From positions 31,013 to 95,012 of the IMG/VR virus record IMGVR_UViG_3300021425_000014: DNA of 64,000 bases; one strand, given 5' to 3'. Positions within the stretch are counted from its first letter, which is position 1, and every line of letters begins with the position of its first letter. The stretch comes from a virus. The position numbers were made by a program, and so were the translations under genes. Below the pieces are notes generated by a model that saw only the letters and a list, made by a program, of their open reading frames with translations, did no database searches and was not told the origin of the DNA. Shown one piece after another: positions 61,842-64,000 of this stretch.

Positions 61842-63176
61842 ATGTCCTCAAAAAAGATCACGCAATTACCCGAAGCGACAGTAGTAGATGGAACCGAAAT
61901 CGTTCCATTTGTTCAAGCTGGACAAACTAAAAAAGCAACTTTAAATACTATCACATCCAACCTGCTTCAGGGACCACAGGGCGATCCCGGTTTATCCCTC
62001 AATTGGCAAGGCGACTGGTCAAGCGGCGCACTATACGAAGTAAACGATGTAGTATACTATCAAGGCAACTCTTTTGTTTGTATTGCCGATCACACCAATA
62101 TCACCCCGCAGCCTAATTCATATTGGAACCTAATTGCCCAAAGAGGTACTGACGGCGCGGACGGTGTTGACGGAATTGACGGCGTAGATGGCCTTGATGG
62201 TGAATCATTCTATTGGATGAGTCAATGGGCATCTGGTAATACATACGCAGAGAATGATGTTGTTGAATACGGCGGATCCGCCTTCATTGCTGTAGCGACC
62301 GCTGTTCCTGGTGATATTCCTGGTTCATCACCAGAATGGGATTTATTTGTATCAAGAGGTGTTGCGGCAACCGTTGAGATCGGCACAGTTACCACCGGAG
62401 CCCCCGGTGCATCCGCAAGCGTTGTAAATGTTGGTACATTAACTGACGCAGTATTTGATTTTGTTATCCCAGAAGGACTACAGGGCATTCAAGGCATTCA
62501 AGGCCCGCAGGGTGATCCAGGATTTGGGTTGCCAACTGGCGGCATTGATGGTCAGCTTATCGTAAAAAACGGCGCACTTGACTATGATACAAGATGGGAA
62601 ACATTATCAGTAACCGATAATGATGTATCTCCGACCGCCGAGATTGCATATTCTAAACTGAATCTTGCATCTGGTATTGTTGACAATGATGTATCAGCCT
62701 CTGCCGCAATAGTTTGGAGCAAGATAAGTAAAGCTGACTCAAGCCTCGCCGATCTGGCAACAAGATCAGCTAGTGACTTGGCGACTGGAACATTATCCGA
62801 TCTAAGGCTATCAAGCAATGTTCCGCTAAAAAACGCGGAAAATGACTTCACTGCTCAAAACGTATTCACAGAAGTAACATTATCATATGATGGCACAATG
62901 TCTTGGGATGTATCAACTGGTCAAGTCGCATCCGTTACACTGACTGGTAATCCAACATTAACAGCAACAGGGCAAAAAAACGGCGGCTTTTACTCTTTGT
63001 TAATCATTCAAGATGGAACAGGATCTAAAACAATATCTTGGGATACTAATGTATTCAAATTTAATGGTGGAGCACCACCAATTTTATCAACATCACCAAA
63101 CGCAAGAGATATATTAGTATTTAGAAGTGACGGAACCCTACTCATGGAAGTAGGAAGAAGTCTAGGAGTTTCATAA
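61842..63176 (+). CDS. Collagen-like tail fibre with carbohydrate-binding-like repeats
   Basis: 444 aa. Modules in order: the shared N-terminal ITQLPEATVVDGTEIVPFVQ module; two WxG-x-Y-x-ND-x-V-x-Y-x-G repeats (YYQGNSFVCIADHTN, EYGGSAFIAVATAV) of the CBM5/12 type; collagen-like G-D/I-G-V stretches (GVDGIDGVDGLDGE, GIQGIQGPQGDPG); and a C-terminal IIQDGTGSKTISWD then FRSDGTLLMEVGRSLG module that also ends the 47277 gene. It probably binds chitin- or peptidoglycan-like sugars on the host surface. Confidence 0.8.
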   Translation: MSSKKITQLPEATVVDGTEIVPFVQAGQTKKATLNTITSNLLQGPQGDPGLSLNWQGDWSSGALYEVNDVVYYQGNSFVCIADHTNITPQPNSYWNLIAQRGTDGADGVDGIDGVDGLDGESFYWMSQWASGNTYAENDVVEYGGSAFIAVATAVPGDIPGSSPEWDLFVSRGVAATVEIGTVTTGAPGASASVVNVGTLTDAVFDFVIPEGLQGIQGIQGPQGDPGFGLPTGGIDGQLIVKNGALDYDTRWETLSVTDNDVSPTAEIAYSKLNLASGIVDNDVSASAAIVWSKISKADSSLADLATRSASDLATGTLSDLRLSSNVPLKNAENDFTAQNVFTEVTLSYDGTMSWDVSTGQVASVTLTGNPTLTATGQKNGGFYSLLIIQDGTGSKTISWDTNVFKFNGGAPPILSTSPNARDILVFRSDGTLLMEVGRSLGVS

Positions 63177-64000
63177 TGTTAGTTTTTGGCGGCGGATCCC
63201 CCGAAGAGGGCAAGCATAAAGTTGAACGCAGTCTTCGTTTCAATAGTGCCGATTCTGCTTATCTAAGCAGAACGCCAGTTGGGGCTGGCAACCGCAAAAC
63301 TTGGACGTGGAGCGGCTGGGTCAAGCGCAGTGCAATCGGAACTTACCAATCATTATTTTCTGGATCACCTGGCAACTCAACAGCAGGCCAAGATCACGGA
63401 ACCTATATAAGATTCGAATCAACGGATGAATTACAGATTTTAAGTTATGAAAATAATACGTATGGATTTCGCCTTTTAACAACTCAAAAATTCAGAGATC
63501 CTTCCGCTTGGATGCATATAGTTGTAACTATGGATACAACACAGTCTGTTGCTTCGGAGAGAGTTAAATTATTTGTCAATGGATCGCAAATAAAAACATT
63601 TTCAAATGCAACTTATCCGGCACAAAATAGCGAATGGAGGATTAATCAAAATTCAATTACTCATACTATTGGTAATGTGTTAATAGATACAACGCTAAAT
63701 CATTATTATAACGGATACCTTACAGAAATAAACTTCATCGATGGCGCTGCTCTAGGCCCATGGCATTTCGGCGAAACTGACACCCTAACAGGTAAATGGA
63801 TCCCGAAGCAGTACACCAAAGATGTCGTGCAAGTTGAATATCTTGTCATCGCTGGTGGCGGTGGGGGAGCTATGGCTGCTGGCGGCGGTGGCGGTGGTGG
63901 CGGCGCTGGTGGCTACCTTGAGGACGTGTCAACGGGCCTAAGTCTATCGCCTGGCACGACCTATACAGTCACTGTTGGCGGCGGCGACACCGGCTCTACG
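63176..64000 (+). CDS. Partial tail-tip adhesin (lectin-like and glycine-rich), cut by the right edge
   Basis: 275 codons visible from ATG 63176 (TAATG overlap) and still open at 64000. RSLRFNSADSAYLSRTPVGA, WTWSGWVKRSA and WMHIVVTMDTT resemble a concanavalin/LamG-like lectin domain; then a glycine stretch (GGGGGAMAAGGGGGGGGAGG) typical of phage glycine-rich tip domains. The full protein lies beyond the window; it probably decides host range. Confidence 0.75.
   Translation, partial: MLVFGGGSPEEGKHKVERSLRFNSADSAYLSRTPVGAGNRKTWTWSGWVKRSAIGTYQSLFSGSPGNSTAGQDHGTYIRFESTDELQILSYENNTYGFRLLTTQKFRDPSAWMHIVVTMDTTQSVASERVKLFVNGSQIKTFSNATYPAQNSEWRINQNSITHTIGNVLIDTTLNHYYNGYLTEINFIDGAALGPWHFGETDTLTGKWIPKQYTKDVVQVEYLVIAGGGGGAMAAGGGGGGGGAGGYLEDVSTGLSLSPGTTYTVTVGGGDTGST

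Noticed and set aside
1-64000. tRNA genes.
   Set aside because: Scanning by eye for acceptor stems with T-loop patterns found none; a program such as tRNAscan would be needed to exclude them.

Overview
The window is a 64 kb piece of a large double-stranded DNA phage genome. The tail sheath, tube-like proteins, tape measure, LysM protein, baseplate hub, spike and wedge proteins make it a contractile-tailed (myovirus-type) virus. Both window edges cut genes. No terminase or portal is visible, so the genome is larger than the window. The host is probably a cyanobacterium: the octamer GCGATCGC (the cyanobacterial HIP1 palindrome) occurs five times in intergenic DNA between 23.8 and 29.7 kb, and short tandem repeats of cyanobacterial style are abundant. 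This is inference; no photosynthesis gene is present.

Layout. 0-12 kb: nucleotide metabolism and replication on the + strand (class II ribonucleotide reductase, dUTPase, P-loop NTPase, DnaB-type helicase, D12/Dam-type methylase, primase, single-strand DNA binding protein, dCMP-deaminase-like protein, DnaE-type polymerase). 12-18.3 kb: a run of small genes including a family of tandem paralogs, a secreted metzincin-type metalloprotease and a catalytically intact ClpP. 18.4-32.6 kb: an unusual array of at least sixteen compact gene cassettes. A typical cassette has an upstream operator with paired TGATCTGG motifs, a consensus sigma70-type promoter with an exactly 17-base spacer, a leader hairpin ending directly at the ribosome binding site, one (once two) small gene, and a strong terminator. 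Cassettes are separated by imperfect inverted repeats built from the pentamer TATTG/CAATA. Most products are small and unrecognised; a GP88-like and a DUF932-like protein are the only familiar ones. The array ends in an AT-rich iteron field (30.87-31.28 kb), a good candidate for a replication origin.

32.7-38.6 kb: mostly minus-strand accessory genes (RmlD-like reductase, a second DNA methyltransferase, RmlC-like epimerase, a DUF4406-like protein) with a plus-strand winged-helix gene and an sce7726-type nuclease gene, next to a second iteron block with 14-15 bp period. 38.6-64 kb: virion genes in the classic order: maturation protease/scaffold polyprotein, major capsid protein, neck proteins, fibre-like proteins, sheath, three tube-like proteins, tail chaperone with a probable -1 frameshift, tape measure, hub, spike, gp25-like, gpJ-like and gpI-like baseplate proteins, collar fibre, and a collagen-like fibre with a partial lectin-like adhesin at the right edge.

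How it fits together: the cassette array, with its strong uniform promoters, looks like an early-expressed, independently regulated set of host-takeover or defence-evasion genes. The paired GATC sites in its operators and the GATC-rich iterons could be targets of the phage's own Dam-like methylase, which would link methylation state to early transcription and replication. This link is a hypothesis drawn from the sequence and is not shown.
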